Below, one piece after another: positions 49,465 through 61,750 of a stretch of DNA of 64,000 nt. The notes beneath the pieces are model-generated. The model did no database searches, was not told the origin of the DNA, and saw nothing but the letters and a program-made list of their open reading frames with translations. Both the position numbers and the translations under genes were made by a program. Origin of the DNA: Torymus aiolomorphi (lineage: Eukaryota > Arthropoda > Insecta > Hymenoptera > Torymidae); contig CM070873.1 in assembly GCA_036365515.1 (NCBI GenBank), positions 228,299,876 through 228,363,875 of the forward strand. The letters are read 5' to 3'. Within the stretch, counting starts at the first letter, position 1. Each line of letters opens with the position of its first letter.

Positions 49465-52400
49465 TAGTATACTAATTCACTATACTTGGAGCTGGTATAG
49501 AGACAGTCGTCTGTTGTGGGAGAAATTTTACACTACGAAGTTATAAACATTGCGCCAACAGCAGAGAGCAGCAGCGTTCCCCAAGGTCGGCCGCTCGAGT
49601 TTTCGCTTAAGAAAGCAGAACGTTTCAGCCACCGTTTTTTCAGTACATGTGCAGAATTGTAACAAGATATAGTACTAATAGTTTAGTCTGGTAAATGTTT
49701 TATAAATTGCAGTGTTAGGCAATAGGAATGCGATAGTACATAAGGAATGAATAAATAACCATGTTTTTCTTGATGAATGAACGATATTTTCTGGAAAAAA
49801 TTGAAAATTATCTAATTTCACGTAACATTAGTCAGCTGTTACGATTAATACAAATAAGAACAAACAAAGATACTATATTTTAATCTTGTTTGGTACGGAA
49901 TACTTTGATACGTTATAATGAATGGTAAAATCTATATATAAAAAAAGAATGTTTACTCAAATAAACGTAATAATAAGTTATTTAAGCGATGATAATTATA
50001 ATGAACGGTTAATAACAAAGTTATAATGAATTGATTCAGAAACGTTTACGCTCCTATAATTTAGAGGTTGCTGCCTGCTGACAAAAGTTTCTGTTTGATT
50101 AATAAATATAAACTGTTGCAGCGTACTTTCAGCATTAATTATCTCATTATAGTTAAATTATCATTGAATACATTTACGTGAAAATAAACTTTGGTAAACA
50201 GCTTTACAAATTCGCTGCTTATACGACCTCTCTGCTTTATTTTAAATATTCAACAAGTAGATAAACACACCGAGTCCGTTCGGAAACTTTCAGCGCGCTA
50301 CTCGCATTCCGCATTCACGCTCGTGATTAATGTAAATACACGATTGTTGTAAACCCATTAAATTTTTAACGAGAGCGAGCGAACGAACGCGCTGCAGGTA
50401 CTTTGCCGGAATTAAAGCTCGGCGTGCGGCGGGCCTCTAGCTCGCAGCGATGAACTCGAATGCATAAATATTTATACGAAAAAGGTCGAGGAAAAAAACA
50501 GCAGTGGCAGGCGGGGGAGTGCAAAACGCGAGAAAAAAGCCGGTAGGTATATGAGAGAGAGAGAGAGTCAACGGGAGCGCACACGCGCGGGAGTCGTAAA
50601 TTTGAGAACACGCGCGGATGAAGCCGATGAATGAGAGGCGGAGGAGGAGGAGGAGAAGGCTAAAGGGGAGGGCCTGTGCTCGCGCGCGCAAGAAAAGCAT
50701 GAATAAAATATGATCTATAAGCTTTGAATAATAGAACTCGCGAAAAGGCGTACGCGGAACGAACGAGCGGGCGGGTGGGCAGCCGCGCGCGCGACTTGAA
50801 AACATCGCGTCAGCTGTGAGCCATTAAAAAGCGAAGAGCGAGAGAAAGGGAGCAAAAGCCGCGCACGAAGCTCGAAACTTGCACTTTGCGGGAGAAAAAA
50901 AGAGAGAGGAGGCAAAAACGGAGGCAGCCGGTCGTGGAAAAAAGTTAGCGTTCGTACTAGTCGCTCGTGGCGATAAAAGCCGAGGAGAGGAGGCTGCTGC
51001 CACTGCCGCTGCTGTACCTACCGTACTAACCGCGCGAGAGGAAGTTAAACGGACGGACGAACGATAAACGTTCTCTTGCTCTCCTCTCCTCTTCTGATGC
51101 GTCAAGGCTATATACGCGGAGGAAGAGGAGAAAATCCGAGCAGACGAGACGCGAAACTCCGTTTTCTCGCGTCCGGTCGTCGCTTTTTTCCTTCTCCAGT
51201 CGTCTGTACACAAGTACAAGGTATAGGTATAGGTAAGTATAGCAACTCGCACAAAGAGCGAGAAAGGGAGAGAGAGACTGGAAAAACTCGGCGGAGAGTG
51301 AGCGAGCGAGCGAGCGATGCACTTTTCTCTCTCTCTCTCTCCCGTGCAACTGGTCTCCCCACGAGAGAAGCGTCTTCCCACCCCGCGAGCGTGCGAGATT
51401 ATAGAATCACGGCTCGTATGTCATCGCAGGAGCAACAGCATCAGCAACAGCAGCAAGACAGCTGCGGGGCGAAAGTCGTAACGGCGCGTAAACAAGCCCC
51501 GCGCGCGCACTGCACGGACGACGGGGGACAAAGAGAGAAAGAAAAAGAGAGAGCGAGGAGAGACAGAGACGCAGATATAGAGGGAAGGACGAGCGAAAGA
51601 GAAAGTGCACGATGCAAGTGCATCGCCGTGTGTGTATGCGTGGGTACGTGTAATGTATGCATGCGTGTGTGTACGAATAAGTTTATATATACGTACCGGA
51701 GGGCGTACAGGGCGGCAGGAGCATCGTCGCCACGCAGAGGCAGCAGAGAAGACCGGCTTCCGTCCTCCACATCTTGGCGTGTGTGTGTGTATGTGTCGTC
51801 TCTTTCTCTGACCCTTCTTCTGTATATTCGCTGTCGTTCCTCGCTATATGGGAGTATAAAAAAAAACGAGAGTGCACAACACGCACCGGGCGTACTTATA
51901 TATACAAAGCGCGCGTCCGTTGGCCTGATATATAGGTACACACACACACACACACTGAAGCGATGTGTATTATTCGGGGGGCGCGCGCTCTCGCGCACGG
52001 CACAGACGACGACTATACGTATATAGGCTATATACTCAGTATATCTCGTGTATGTATATATATATATACGCGCGTGCGATTTGCCCGCCGATGCAGCAGC
52101 GCGGGATTGATATCACATACTGGCGCGGCGCGAAGAGAGCGAGTAGCAGAGAACAGTCAGAGGCGCGCGCGAGCCAGCGCCGCGCTCGCTGCTCTGCTGC
52201 TGCGTGCTGCTGCTCTTTATCTCCTTCTCTCTCTCTCGCTCTCACTCGTGCACCGACGACTTCTTTGTCTCTCTCTCTCTCTCTCTCGCTCTTCTTCGTA
52301 TATGCTAGCTAGCGCTACGACGGCTGCTTTGCTACTATACGTGCGCGCGTAGGTTCAGTTGGGAGTTGAGGTTATGTTTTTCCGTGGAGGAGTACAAAGC

Positions 52401-53370
52401 GCTCTCGAAAGATAGTTGATTTTCCGGGTGTTCGATGATCATGTCATTTTTTTTTTAGAGTCGTAGCAGTCCAAGGCCGACGACGCCAATGAGAGAGCGC
52501 AACGGGTTGTATGATGGCGAGTAGCACCCGGCTAACGGCAGCCCCTTTTGACAGATTTTGGATTTGTACCCGTCGCGACATCAGTCTATATACGCGTTTT
52601 GCTGATCATCTGTTGTTTCAGATGGCCATGTTTCTTAAGAATCTTGAGAAAGAGAGAAAGGACAGAAGGAGTGAGTGAGAGGGGGGAGAGAGAGGGGAGA
52701 TATATGCTTCGATAATCGATATATAGGATGTTATCGTTTATCGAATGGACATTGGAAAATCGAGTGTTGAAAGGCGTAATCAGCTACCATTTTCTTCGTG
52801 ATTACATTATCAGCAATGTTAAATGTACGGAAACTTTTAAATGCAAGTATTTGCGATGTAAATCTTATTCTATTTTGATATCTTAAAACGTAATAGAAAA
52901 TCAAGGGCTGCACGCATGCGCTAAGCCATGGCGGGAAATTCAAAGTTGGTTTACATGTTCCACATACCTACACAGCCAGCATTTTATAAAAAAAAGATTT
53001 TTTAACTTTGAAAGGGAACGTAATTAATCAGACCACTGATTGGACAACAAAGAAAAATACTTATGCACCGCAGTTCAACATCAAGAGTATAAAGCTTACA
53101 CATACATGACTAAAACCCGATCATATCAAATTGATAAGAATATCGCAAATTGATAAAAATATATTAATAGCCTATATCTATATCGCGAGTTATATTTCTC
53201 ATTTGTCACATTACTAATAACCATGGCAACCTAAATTATAGTCTAAAATATTAAATGCCAAAAAATAAATTCTCTCTTAATAAAAAAAACACTTTACAAT
53301 GCATGAAAGTAAATATATTTCAAATAAAATTTCTCTCACGGTAATATACTATTTCGACACGGGTGGAGAA

Positions 53371-53446
53371 GTCGATTATTTAGCTGGTGTGACTTTTTGT
53401 ACGAGCGAAGCGAGTGCGAAAAAGTCACACCACCTAAATAATCGAC
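53371..53446. repeat. Palindromic repeat, 28-bp arms
   Basis: The arm beginning GTCGATTATTTAGCTGGTGT and its inverted copy differ at about one position. They flank a 20-nt centre that is itself partly palindromic (CGAGCGAAGCGAGTGCG). A further short palindrome, GGTATTTTATACC, lies just downstream at about 53467-53480. Confidence 0.75.
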
Positions 53447-53599
53447 TTACGCACTAGTTTCGAACGGTATTTTATACCACGAGCGCCGAAAAATCATATC
53501 AAAGTTGTGATTTTGAGGTTAGAGTGGTATAAAATGAATATTATTAAATACGTTATAGACACAGCCGTCATTCCCCATTAAAACGTCGATTTTACATAA

Positions 53600-53922
53600 T
53601 CCCCTGTGCGCCGCATTATGGTAATTATAATTGAATTACTGAGCGCGCTTAGAGTCGGGGGGGGGGGGGGGCAGCACCGACAAGACCGCTCCGCGTTGAA
53701 TCACGTCTCGCACGCGCGCGCCTGTAATGCACGCGAGGAAAGAGTATCGCAAGAGGCCCGCAGCCGCGTCGTCGACGCCACTGTTCAGCACCCACGGAGC
53801 AGAAGTCGAGGAACGGCGAATTGTTTTGACAGTTCTGCGTTTTTGCAGCTCAGTAGCCAATTTGTTATCGAGTGCCGCACCCGGCGTTCCACGGCCACAC
53901 GACGACGTCTCTACGCGTCAGG
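53600..53922 (+). promoter_or_regulatory. GC-rich upstream region and probable promoter of the AGTRAP homologue
   Basis: A CpG-rich block of about 320 bp directly precedes the ATG at 53923, flanked on the left by AT-rich sequence. It contains a 15-base G run at 53657-53671. No TATA box is obvious. The promoter function is inferred. Confidence 0.4.
53657..53671 (+). repeat. Poly-G tract (15 G)
   Basis: An uninterrupted run of 15 G lies about 250 bp upstream of the AGTRAP start codon. Confidence 0.9.
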
Positions 53923-55183
53923 ATGAGGGACATCTCCAATATATCGCATTTTCCCCTAAAGGTAACCTTTTCCGGACCCGTTTATTATTCGATTATCACA
54001 CCTGCGTACGGCGTCATTGAATCATTCCATTTTCGGAGTATTATTCATGCTGCTATTGATGCCGCTGCTGCGATATGTTTGAAGATTCTTTATGTAAATT
54101 AAATTGTGTTTGAGAGATTGTAGATTAGCGATTATTTAACATACTTTGTTCTCGAATGACAGTCAATAGCTAATGTCATTTTTCTGCCTTTGTGTTTACT
54201 CATTATTAGACCATAATAATAATCATAGAGCTACCATGAGGCATTAAGTTACAACTCGTGTGACTAGTTTTAAGAGATAAAAAATTTTTTATGTAACAGA
54301 GCTTCTAAGCATTTTATAAGGTTACTCTTCATTACAGCGCATATAACCACATTTTTTAATTTTCTATAAATAAAATGAAGTAAAACAATCTGTTTTTTGT
54401 TTCAGGCAGTATTTGCTATACACTTTTTACTTGTTACATGGTGAGTTTACTAATTTATTACTCTTGCTTTTTTTTCTTTTAATATTGTTATAATTTGCAT
54501 TAAAAATAATTATAATAATTTTTATGTACAGGTCGATTGAAGGATGGTATTCTCAAGCAATGATATTTTACAATACTATATTTTTTGTTTGCCTCTTATG
54601 GGCTATTCATTCTGTAGAATCAGATGAGCCTATTCAATTTGTAAGATTTATACTTCTTATGATTAGATTACTTAAAAATTAAAAATCCTACTCTATTAAT
54701 TTTAATTTATATTAAATTGCAGGCTTTGTTTGTCAGTGTAGCATCGGAATTCTTTGATTTTATAAATTTGTCAATTAATTCTCCATTCAGTGGCACTAGT
54801 AAGTTATTAAATGGAATGCATAAATTATCTCTGTAAATTTTTGTTATAAATTAAATATTCATAGAATTCTCACCAAATTATCAATAATAAATAATTTTAG
54901 GCGCATTCACAAAATTCAGTGCAAGCATGATAATAATAAATATGATTGTACGAATATTTACAAGCATGTATTTACTTCGTCTTGGCCAAAACAGAGGTGG
55001 ATCACTCGCTACACTATTTGCTACTCCTGCTATGGGTACCTAAATTTTTCATTGAATTTTCAATTTTTTTTCTATTTTAAATACTTTATAATGTACACTT
55101 ATCTTTATACAGGTCTTGGACGACAAGAATATGAAGATATTTCTCATCCAGTTCCTCAAAATTCTGATTTTGCCAGCATTTAA
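53923..55183 (+). CDS. Agtrap: AGTRAP (type-1 angiotensin II receptor-associated protein) homologue, six exons, complete
   Basis: Exons are 53923-53961, 54406-54440, 54532-54640, 54723-54798, 54901-55035 and 55113-55183: 465 nt, 154 residues plus TAA. All introns are GT/AG and in phase. The protein has four hydrophobic segments at about 12-26, 34-52, 60-78 and 95-113, an N-terminal LKAVFAIHFLLVTW block resembling the LKVILLGHWLLTTW start of vertebrate AGTRAP, and a QNRGG motif after helix 4 matching the vertebrate RERGG site. Family length is about 160 residues. In vertebrates it sits in intracellular membranes and trafficking vesicles and helps internalise the AT1 receptor. Insects lack that angiotensin system, so the role here is unknown. 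The start is the first ATG in frame and gives the right N-terminal length. Confidence 0.9.
53962..54405 (+). other. Intron 1 of the AGTRAP homologue
   Basis: The 444-nt intron runs from GTAACC to TTTCAG. The GC-rich start gives way to AT-rich DNA. Nothing else seen. The other four introns are all under 110 nt. Confidence 0.7.
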
Positions 55184-56559
55184 ACATTGATTGAGGTACT
55201 CTTAAAAGCCTACAGAAAATGTTTCAACATTACAATTATTAGCATTGCAATGATTTGTTACCAAAATCTTTACAACTTTTAATAAGTAACTATTACTTAA
55301 TACGTAAAAAGCATGTTACAAACAGATTTTTTCTGAAACAAATTTTCATATAAACATTTTGACATATTTTTGAATATTAAGTAAAAACATACAGAAAGAC
55401 TACATATAGAAAAATGACATTGAAGACTTTTTATACAAAGTATTTTCTTGAACTTTGAATAAATTTTATATTTATACTTAATTTTACCAAATAGATTGTA
55501 TTCAAGATTATTTAACTAATTTTATGAAGTTTTATACATGGCAGCTAAAATGGATTTAATCTCTTTGTACTATTATAATTCGCCATAATATTAATTATTA
55601 TAGTGTGTTCTTAGTCATTTTTTGGAAATCATTTATATTATAAGTAGCTTACCTAGCTTATTATCATAATTACAATGAATTGAGATATTAATTTATGCAT
55701 TAATTATTGTGAGACGTTAATTATTGCATTCACTTATTTTTAATAACTTACTTAATCCATAGTTGAATTTATATAAATGCAAATATGTACTTCAAATGAT
55801 TATAACTAAAACTATTTACAAATATTTTATACTTTTCTAAATTTATAAAAAAATTAAAAATACTTTTCTATAGCTATTACTAATGTAAATAACAAATTTC
55901 TTGCTTGCAAAATGTATGTACAATTCAACAAACTTGTGTTTTCTGCACATTGATCTTTTATTCACCTGTTGTATTTGATCTCCAAAGAGTTTTAAGCTAT
56001 TTTATACACAAATGTACTAATTGTTATACTTAAATTAACATTTCACACAAACTATTAACATTAACTACATTATTACTTTAAATTTACTTTTAAGTTAATA
56101 TCTATAGTAATAAAACGTAGTGCTAGTATATTCAAGTTTGAACAAAATATAAAGATATGCTTATGTTACCAAGTTAAATAAAATTTTAAATAAACATATT
56201 TGTTGAAACCTTGTATCTAGTGTTATTAATTAAAACATACTTTGAGTAAAGTGTCTTTTGTATCTATAATTAAAACGTTTCAATTTTATTATATATTAAT
56301 TTAAAAAAAAAAACAAGATTTTATTTTTACAAAACTTTATTATAAAAAGTTGAAGCAAAGCAGCAGATAAATATTATCAATTTTGGAAAACAATATGATA
56401 AATGTAATATAATATTTATTTTTTTACAATTTTTATTCTCTTCAAAACATAAATATTACTTTTGTTACTTCAGATAACGAAAATCATTAAAAAATTGTTT
56501 TTTTTTTTCAAACCAAGTAAATATCTTTTATTCTTAACAATAATCTACTTTACCACGAG
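55184..56559. other. 3' UTR and intergenic spacer after the AGTRAP homologue
   Basis: Strongly AT-rich, with several AATAAA motifs and no supported exon or element. Confidence 0.6.
55458..55463 (+). other. Candidate polyadenylation signal of the AGTRAP homologue
   Basis: AATAAA lies 275 nt after the TAA in AT-rich 3' sequence. Later AATAAA sites near 56.1-56.2 kb are possible alternatives before the GC-rich promoter of the next gene. Confidence 0.45.
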
Positions 56560-56843
56560 AAAACTACAATAAATAATCGATCCCATCGTTCCCTTCCTTA
56601 CCCAACGATGGTATAGGTTTCCCCCATACCTTCATCATCATAGATGTCAGCACTCACCTACTCGCACGCGGACGAGCTCTCCCTTTATCCTCATCGCAGG
56701 CTGCTGCTAAAGTATCATGGACCGCTCGCTCTTAGGCGCAGCGCGCAGCAGCCGGCGCTCTATCTGTCTCTCGCGCTCGTAGGGTGGCTCCGCGAGGCGG
56801 TGGAGCCGCGAAGCCGCGCGCAGTAGTGTGTGTCTCGGTGAAC
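56560..56843 (+). promoter_or_regulatory. CpG-rich probable promoter and 5' UTR of the gene starting at 56844
   Basis: There is a sharp change from AT-rich sequence (up to about 56590) to CpG-rich sequence that continues through the ATG and the exon donor. No clear TATA box is seen. The promoter role is inferred from position and composition. Confidence 0.4.
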
Positions 56844-56925
56844 ATGGCGGCGAGCGACGACGAGCCGATGCATCTCTACGAGGTCTTTCAGAACTGCTTC
56901 AATAAGATCGCCAACAAGCAGCCCG
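56844..56925 (+). CDS. First coding exon of an unrecognised gene (partial, continues beyond the window)
   Basis: The ATG lies in the context GAACATGGCGG, downstream of a CpG-rich block. It opens [19 protein letters not shown], continues NKIANKQP and ends at a good donor (G|GTGAGT at 56926) in phase 1. The sequence is not low complexity and has a helix-like pattern of hydrophobic residues ([13 protein letters not shown]). It resembles the N-terminus of a conserved intracellular or nuclear protein, but I cannot name it. No continuing exon was found in the following 7 kb, so the first intron is long. An alternative is a short upstream reading frame, but the strong donor and good ATG context argue for a real start exon. 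Confidence 0.6.
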
Positions 56926-59309
56926 GTGAGTCCCAACAGTGCAATCCTAACGACCGGCCGGCCCCTCGCTACAGCTGACAGGAGCCTCGTGGGCCCCCCG
57001 TGCGATTACGCGCCCGATATTACGTGCCGCGCGTGTTTTTTGCGGCGTTTCGCGACGTTCCGTCCTTGTCGCACACGCGCACGCACCCTCGTATAGCATC
57101 CCTCTCGCGAGATGAGGTGCCTTGTGAGTGTACACGGAGATTATGTGATGTCGTGCGGAAACGAGGGTAATTTTTTTTTTTCAAGGTGGGATTTTTGGAG
57201 GTGGGAAGAATTGGGCGAATGTTGTGTGTCGCGGTTGCGCGCGGACGGGCCGTCTATGTTTTGGTCCGCCTGCTGTCAATGTGCTGGACGGTGCTGCCCC
57301 TGGCCGCTCGCGCAGCATCATCTGCTGCGCCTCGGCGAGAGATAGAGAAAGGGGCTATGTGTATGCGGAAGTAGAGCTTTTCCGGAGAAAAATAGAAACT
57401 CGAGGTTTCTTCTTGGAGTGGGTTTTGACGGAAATCTATGTAGCATATCGAGGATGAGGGATTTTTATTAGTCTCTTGCGAGGGGTATTTGAAAGCTGGT
57501 TCGCCGCTGTATAAGTAAGCCGTGCTGAAAGCTTCCGAGGGATGCTGCAAGCTTCTGCAGCGAATTCCGTTGTATAATATGATTTTGGACCAATAGATAC
57601 TGATTTACAGATTGGTGTGCGTTTAGAAATAAGTTTAGCCAGTCGCACAAATAGAAAATAGCATTAAAGTAATTTCTTTAAGGTTATGGGGAGACCTAAC
57701 CTAACAAAGCTTTAACCTTGCTACGAGCTTGAGAGCTTGCGAGGGTGTGTCGATATCTCAGATAAAACTGCCGATGAAAGACTAATTTCTCAAGGTCGAT
57801 CTAAGTAAAAATAATTATACCTTCGGACGCGTCGGTTAGTCGATCTGAATTCTCATCCCATGTTAATTTAGACTTGATTTCTGTATCGCAGTTGCATACT
57901 GTATAGCACTATCTATGAATTTTGGTTCTAAATTTGTCTTTTATTGAAATATTTATGCACCTGTCATTTATCTTAGTATTTATTACACTAGCACGGTGTA
58001 TGTTCCGCACAAAACGGAATTTGCGACGGCTGATTGAAAAATATAATAATAAGCACCAAATACTTCCAAGTTTCTTTTATTGTAAAGATTGATAAAAAAA
58101 CCCGTATTCAACGGTTACGCAAAGACTAAATCAACAACTTAGCTTCTTCTTAGCAACGGTCTTTTCTCGTTTTTCAAACTAATCGCAACCTTAGTAAATA
58201 TATGTATATAATCAATAATGATGAATTTACATAAACGCTTTTTTCCTACTTTTTGAGTATTTATAATTAATATGTATCAGTAACAGTGTATATTTAATTA
58301 AAGTAATGACTTTTCGTAACATTAGCTTTTATTGATCTAAAGACAAGTTGTAAGGAAAAATTTGTCGAATGACGTGAGTTTCGTGACGAGCTTCAAAGGA
58401 ATTCGAAAAAACGGAAAACGAAAATAAGATAAACATTGCCTTTGAAACAGTAGTACGAGGCTTAACATAGTAGCAAGTCCGGAAATAGTCCACTTGACGT
58501 TCCGTAGATGAACGAAAGGAGAGGCTTTTAGACTCACTTGAAATCTCAACTTGAGTCAATTCGGATAGCTGACAAAAAAACTTCCGTTTCGTATAAATTT
58601 TAAAATAAAAATTAAATTTTAATCTAAGAACTGGGAGTATCAAACTTAATTTATAAATTATGAACAAAGGAAAACATATTTGTACGAGAATAACCCCGTA
58701 ATTCGATTATATTTCAACAGAAAATAGAAATTATATTTTTGTAAACATAGAAGGGATAAAAATTTAATCAATTTGTTTCACATTTTCAGTAAACGGATTT
58801 CGAATGAAAAATTTCTTAGCACACAAAGAGACTTCTGATTCTTCATTCCATGCACGTATCATCACAAGTTTATACCCAATTCATCCACATGTTTTTCAAT
58901 AAACTACCAACTGCAACCAAAAGCTCACGAAAGCTCGTTCCCAACCACCATCGAAATATCCTCGAGCTGATTCGACCAGCAATTCTCGAGGTCCAGACAC
59001 AACACACACACACATACATGCACTTACTTGCGCGTCTTGGTCTTCGCCCCTCTCCTTCGCCTCTTGGCCAGTCTGGCTTTCTCTTTCCCTTGGCAGGAAT
59101 TACGCGCGGGCCGAGGGAGTGTCACACACACAGACACACACCCATATATATACACGTATAGAAAGAACGATGCACCTGCCTCTCGCCCTCTCGCTCGCTC
59201 CTTCGCTCGCGCTCCGAATCGTAATGGCTCATGTCGAAAACCCACATATTTAACGTCCGATACGTGCGTGCGTCTGCTATATACGCTTTGGCTTTTGTAA
59301 ATGTCTTTG

Positions 59310-59534
59310 ACGTGTTTGAAATTGCGAACGTTCATAATGAACGAAATATTAACTTAAAGTTTCTAATTCTGGTTAGAATTCCCCGGAGTGTGGTTTACTG
59401 GTGACTGCAAGAGTGAGAAGTGAAGAAATTCAGTTATTATCCGATTTTAAATGTATTAAGTAGCCAAATTCGGCTAGATTTGAAAATGGCAAAAATCTTT
59501 CGTTCACTATGAACGTTCGAAATTTCAAACACCT
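59310..59534. mobile_element. hAT-like MITE with 8-bp target duplication
   Basis: The terminal inverted repeats ACGTGTTTGAAATTGCGAAC (left) and AGGTGTTTGAAATTTCGAAC (reverse complement of the right end) continue through GTTCATAxTGAACGAA for about 36 nt. The 8-bp duplication TGTCTTTG is perfect on both sides (59302-59309 and 59535-59542). No coding frame. The 225-bp size and 8-bp duplication fit a hAT-type non-autonomous element. Confidence 0.75.
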
Positions 59535-61750
59535 TGTCTTTGCTACTCCGGGCGAAGAAGTCACTTTTATACATATATTTTTCCTTGCGTGCTTGCCGCG
59601 TGAAGTGTGCGTTATTGAGGAGATATTTGCGTGGCAGCGGTTGATAAAATTCTGTTTTGTGATTTTTTAAGCCAGTTCAGAGACGGGTTTATGATTTTAT
59701 TGTTTTTGATTGATACGACGCAAAATTTCTATGAATTCAGTAATTTCAACTAAACAGTTTTTGCTATAAGTATATATAAAGTATTGTATAGATAAGAAAG
59801 CAAACTTGTTATTTTTCACACAATGTTTGACTTCTATTCTGTTTTTCAAACAAGTATACCAACAAAATTTAATACACCCATTTGTTGTATTCAAACGTGG
59901 AAAAAAACGTTCACGTTAATAAAAAGTTAATTTCAGCACGTGAAAATAAATTTTTGAGAAAAATATATTCACGCAAAGCACAAAAGCGTATTCAATTTTC
60001 AGTGTTTATAACCAACCGACGCAGCAGCAATTAAATAATCCTATAGATCACACTCCCACCTTAATCACCTTTACCATCACGTAAATTAAAATCGAAGCAA
60101 AGCAATCACTACAAAAAACCTCCACCGAAACGCCAACATAAATTAACGGAATTTAATGCCTTTAACCGGCAAATTGCCGAGTTTTTAAGCTTTTCAACTT
60201 TTTCCCTCGACGCGCCCGGAACCAATGCGCACGGAAATCAGTGCCCGCGCGCCGCATAAACAACGCGCGGGCGCCGCGCGGCCCGCGCAATATTCCCTCC
60301 GCCCAATAAAAAGCAAAAAGCCCCGCCGCCGCTGCAGCAGCCAAAAAGCGCGTTTCATTGAGCCCAAAAGCGAGAGAGCAACGGGCAACGCCTGAAGTTA
60401 ATTTACTTGGATTTCACGTGCGTATATGGTGTATATACGCGTGCGGCTTAATCACTGCCCCGCGCGCGCGCGAAAAGTACGCGCGCGCGCACATACCGCT
60501 ACACGCAGGTGCACGATCAGGTGCCCAGTGCGCGCGTGCGCGCAGATTCGCGGCTGCATCACATCGATGCCTCTCTCTTTTTTCAACGCCAGGCGGCGGT
60601 GCAGCATCGGATATGTTTTCCTGAGGTGGAAATTCGAGGCGAGAAGGGAACGAAAGAAGGCGAGCGCGTGCGAGCAGCCGCAGAAAAATGTAATAATTTT
60701 CGGGAGGTAGTAAAAAGATTAATTGAGGCTATGCCCTCGGCGTATGTACGCGCGAGTGGTTCATCTTTTTCTTGCGCGTGTGCGCGCGCGCGCGCTCGCG
60801 ACTGGGAGATTAATTGTGTTGATTTATTTTTAAGGCCCCGCTTTTATTGATGGATGCGTTTAATTTCATACTTGATTAGCACTCGTTACGCTTTACGATG
60901 TCATATTTTACGCGGTTAATTTTAAATAAAAGTTTCCTGCTCCGATGTAGTGGCAAACATATCTACAATTATTTCACTTCGTTGCAATGATCGTTATGAG
61001 CGTGAGTTGTACGCATCACGAAAGCGATACTGTAAAAAGTGATCTGCAACGTTACGTTCGATGTGTTTTCTCTTTTAATATCGATGAACGAATCAGTCAG
61101 AAAGAGTGTTTTAAAGTGTTTCGAACGGTTGTATAGAAAAACGCGTTATTCTAATTATTAATTATCTTATTAACTACCCAATTTTTTGTCTGTAAAATAT
61201 CGCATTTATGTTTTTCACTGAGTTCATTACAGCTGTATACGACCAATGTGAATTTATCTTTTAAAATTTTATCGCCATGAATTCAGGGTTAAATAGAGTA
61301 AATCTAAACCACACAGCTCGTGCGAGTCATTAATAAACTAGCACCGAGAGCTTTACTATTGTAACCGCGATCGTAGCTACCGGGTGCCGCAATTCCAATG
61401 TGTTTATTGGCTGCAAAGTTGAAAATTTTACGTCTAAAGCGGTGAAATGTGGGAGCGATAATTTAAGTGGCAATTGCTACAATTTATCATAGGGATTTTA
61501 ACAGATATTTTGAATTTGCGAACAATTAGGTCGAAATTGCTTTAGAAAATACAATATCGTTAACAATGAATGAGCAGCCCATCAATATATTATTACATTG
61601 AAATGGTAATTTGTTATCTATAGTAATATATCCAATAATTCATCAATACAAAACATGTCAAAACGTCATCGAGTATATTGATATATAAAAGATCTCACAC
61701 ATCAGTTTGATGTTTCCGATTCATTGATTTTAAACTTCAATTATTTCCTA

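Larger units (their letters stand above)
47620..53599. other. Intergenic or intronic region with a large CpG and GA/CT-rich block
   Basis: No supported coding exon was seen. CpG-rich DNA at about 47780-49100 and 50370-52400 contains many GAGAGA, CTCTCT and CGCGCG runs and stays open in several frames on both strands for that reason. A strong splice donor consensus (AG|GTAAGTAT) is at 51232/51233. The blocks could be promoters or non-coding first exons. AT-rich DNA and two short hairpin repeats (49377-49464, 53371-53446) make up the rest. Confidence 0.45.

Noticed and set aside
49271..49546. 91-codon plus-strand frame FPHTGPKVPHSHPAPKRKYG
   Set aside because: Non-ATG-like context (starts at TTTGCAG region) and the centre is the two arms of a hairpin repeat; not a gene.
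51076..52026. 316-codon plus-strand open frame
   Set aside because: Starts with TTG, is made of simple-sequence runs (RERERE, CVCVCVG, SLSLSL), and the minus strand is equally open. No domain, no homologous look. Treated as a composition effect.
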